8,327 nucleotides of DNA from Candidatus Lindowiibacteriota bacterium (GTDB lineage: Bacteria > Lindowbacteria > 2-12-FULL-62-27), in contig JAHFCY010000154.1 of the NCBI GenBank assembly GCA_023249255.1, forward strand, positions 1 through 8,327. The letters run 5' to 3'. Made by a program: the position numbers and the translations under genes. Shown here piece by piece: positions 7,293-8,327 of this stretch. A model generated the notes under the pieces. It ran no database searches, was not told the origin of the DNA, and saw only the letters and a program-made list of their open reading frames with translations. Each line of letters begins with the position of its first letter. Positions within the stretch are counted from its first letter, which is position 1.

Positions 7293-7312
7293 CCGCCGGT
7301 TTGGCGCGGCGG
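7293..7312. terminator. Small GC hairpin between convergent genes
   Basis: CCGCCG (7293-7298) pairs with CGGCGG (7307-7312) across an 8-nt loop in the 29-nt gap between the acetyltransferase and dehydratase stops. It is placed where a shared bidirectional terminator would be expected. It lacks a T-tract on either side, so it is at best a weak or factor-assisted terminator. Confidence 0.3.
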
Positions 7313-7319
7313 ATCAGGA

Positions 7320-8327
7320 TCAATGCAACATCCGTTTTCCGGTTTCGTCCGTAATCGGGATGGACCGCATCCAGAGTTGTTTCTCCCACCACAACTGATT
7401 CTTCGTGTACCACTCGATCGTCTCGTCGATCGCCTTCTCAAAACTCGTCCCCGGCTCCCAGCCCAGAAGACGTCTCGCCTTTCGGATATCCGCCGTGTGC
7501 CGGTCCACCTGTCCCGGACGGTTCGGGATCGTCGCGAGTTTCGGCTTCTTGATCCCCATCCGCGCCGGAATGATCTTCGCCAAATCCACCACCGACAAAC
7601 TCTCCGCCGTTCCCACGTTGATCACCTCGCCCGCCACCTTGCCGATGTCCACGTGCAACAGCCGGTCCAGAAACTCGCAGTGGTCCTTCACGTACAGCCA
7701 GTCTCGCGCCGCCCGGCCGTCTCCATGCACCGTCAGCGGCTCGTCCAAAATGCACGACGTGATGAACCTCGGCACCACTTTCTCCAGATGCTGTCTCGGC
7801 CCGAAATTGTTGAACGGCCGCACGATCACAATCGGCAGTTTGTACGTCGTGTAATACGAGTACACCAGCCGGTCCGCACCGCACTTGGCGCTGGCATACG
7901 GGCTTCGGGGTTTCAGCGGATGTTCCTCGTCCATGAGCCGTTTCTCCGCCGTGCCGTACACTTCCGATGTCGAAATATGAACGAACCGCTCGATCCGATT
8001 GCGGTTCTGCAACACCGCGTTTGCCACCACCTGCGTGCCGATCACGTCCGTCTCGTAAAACAAGAGGTTGTCGTGAATCGACCGCGTCACGTGCGATTCG
8101 GCCGCAAAATGGAACACCACGTCCACCTTCGACACCACTTCCGCCATGAGTTCCGCGTTTCGGACATTGCCGTACCAGAACTCGAACCTCGGATCGGGAT
8201 TGCGATTGAGGTCGACCGGCAGGTTGTCGATCGTGCCCGCGTAGGTCAGGGCGTCGAGGACAACGATGTGATATTTCGGATATTTATCGAACAGATGCCG
8301 GACGAAATTGCCGCCGATGAATCCGGC
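7320..8327 (-). CDS. Nucleotide-sugar 4,6-dehydratase, RmlB-like SDR, partial at its N-terminus
   Basis: The frame is open to the window edge, giving 335 residues. It begins at AGFIGGNFVRHL, inside the NAD-binding GxxGxxG loop, so only about 8-12 N-terminal residues are missing. The internal ATG at 8147 is not the true start. RmlB-type features are 'LDALTYAGTIDNLP' (29-42), 'HFAAESHVTRSI' (73-84), the Tyr144-xxx-Lys148 pair in SPYASAK, 'RPFNNFGPRQ' (170-179), 'HGDGRAARDWLYVKDHC' (201-217), 'NRPGQVDRH' (269-277) and the C-terminal 'LGWEPGTSFEKAI'. The family converts dTDP-glucose to dTDP-4-keto-6-deoxyglucose using bound NAD. Unusually, the catalytic TDE triad of RmlB reads Thr120-Ser121-Glu122 (TSEVYG), as in some UDP- or GDP-sugar members, and the usual ESHVDRSI has Thr for Asp. 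The substrate is therefore not certain: dTDP-glucose is most likely from overall similarity, with UDP-GlcNAc- or GDP-mannose-type substrates as alternatives. Upstream partners lie outside the window. Confidence 0.88.
   Translation of the reverse strand, partial: AGFIGGNFVRHLFDKYPKYHIVVLDALTYAGTIDNLPVDLNRNPDPRFEFWYGNVRNAELMAEVVSKVDVVFHFAAESHVTRSIHDNLLFYETDVIGTQVVANAVLQNRNRIERFVHISTSEVYGTAEKRLMDEEHPLKPRSPYASAKCGADRLVYSYYTTYKLPIVIVRPFNNFGPRQHLEKVVPRFITSCILDEPLTVHGDGRAARDWLYVKDHCEFLDRLLHVDIGKVAGEVINVGTAESLSVVDLAKIIPARMGIKKPKLATIPNRPGQVDRHTADIRKARRLLGWEPGTSFEKAIDETIEWYTKNQLWWEKQLWMRSIPITDETGKRMLH

Noticed and set aside
7320-8147. Dehydratase starting at the internal ATG 8147
   Set aside because: The reading frame continues upstream to the window edge and encodes the conserved NAD-binding loop and the LTYAG segment, so the true start lies outside the window.
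1-8327. CRISPR array, tRNA, rRNA, transposase or phage genes
   Set aside because: No regularly spaced direct repeats, cloverleaf-like sequence, rRNA-like segment, transposase motif or phage-type protein was seen.

Overview
This is a moderately GC-rich bacterial window holding four protein genes in strictly alternating orientation (+, -, +, -), so no two neighbours share an obvious operon. The dominant feature is one very large gene, about 5.4 kb, encoding a secreted outer-membrane protein of the SprA type. SprA is the giant beta-barrel of the type IX secretion and gliding machinery, known best from Bacteroidota. The SprA-like protein and the two sugar-nucleotide-type genes point to a diderm bacterium. 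The sequence composition does not look like a typical AT-rich flavobacterium, so a non-Bacteroidota lineage of the FCB group, or an uncultured deltaproteobacterium-like or candidate phylum, is more likely. That placement is inference only.

Layout: 1-182 is a leader with small dyads but no clear promoter. 183-5561 (+) is the SprA-like protein: signal peptide, short helical N-terminus, SprA-type N-terminal beta region, two DYFIDY repeat units, an Asp-rich putative calcium-binding stretch, a second SprA-type block, and a long C-terminal barrel ending in Phe. 5562-5659 is a convergent intergenic gap packed with inverted CACAGAC-family repeats, followed by a T-rich tract; it reads as the terminator of the giant gene. 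5660-6463 (-) is a class I SAM-dependent methyltransferase. 6464-6585 is a divergent control region with a GC-rich dyad and two -10-like hexamers, each placed 7-8 nt from a start codon and so suggesting leaderless mRNAs. 6586-7290 (+) is a GNAT acetyltransferase of the WecD/RffC type. 7291-7319 is a short convergent gap with a small GC hairpin. 7320 to the window end (-) is a nucleotide-sugar 4,6-dehydratase resembling RmlB, cut at its N-terminus by the window edge just inside the Rossmann glycine loop.

The right half fits nucleotide-sugar metabolism. A 4,6-dehydratase makes a 4-keto-6-deoxy sugar, an aminotransferase (not in this window) would aminate it, and a WecD-like enzyme would N-acylate it. 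The methyltransferase could modify a glycan or another small substrate. In Bacteroidota, type IX cargo is often attached to a special LPS, so surface-sugar genes beside a SprA homologue are suggestive, but the window does not prove a link. The points most worth following up are the compact SprA homologue, the Ser in place of the usual catalytic Asp of the dehydratase, the competing hairpins of the terminator, and the two leaderless-looking promoters.
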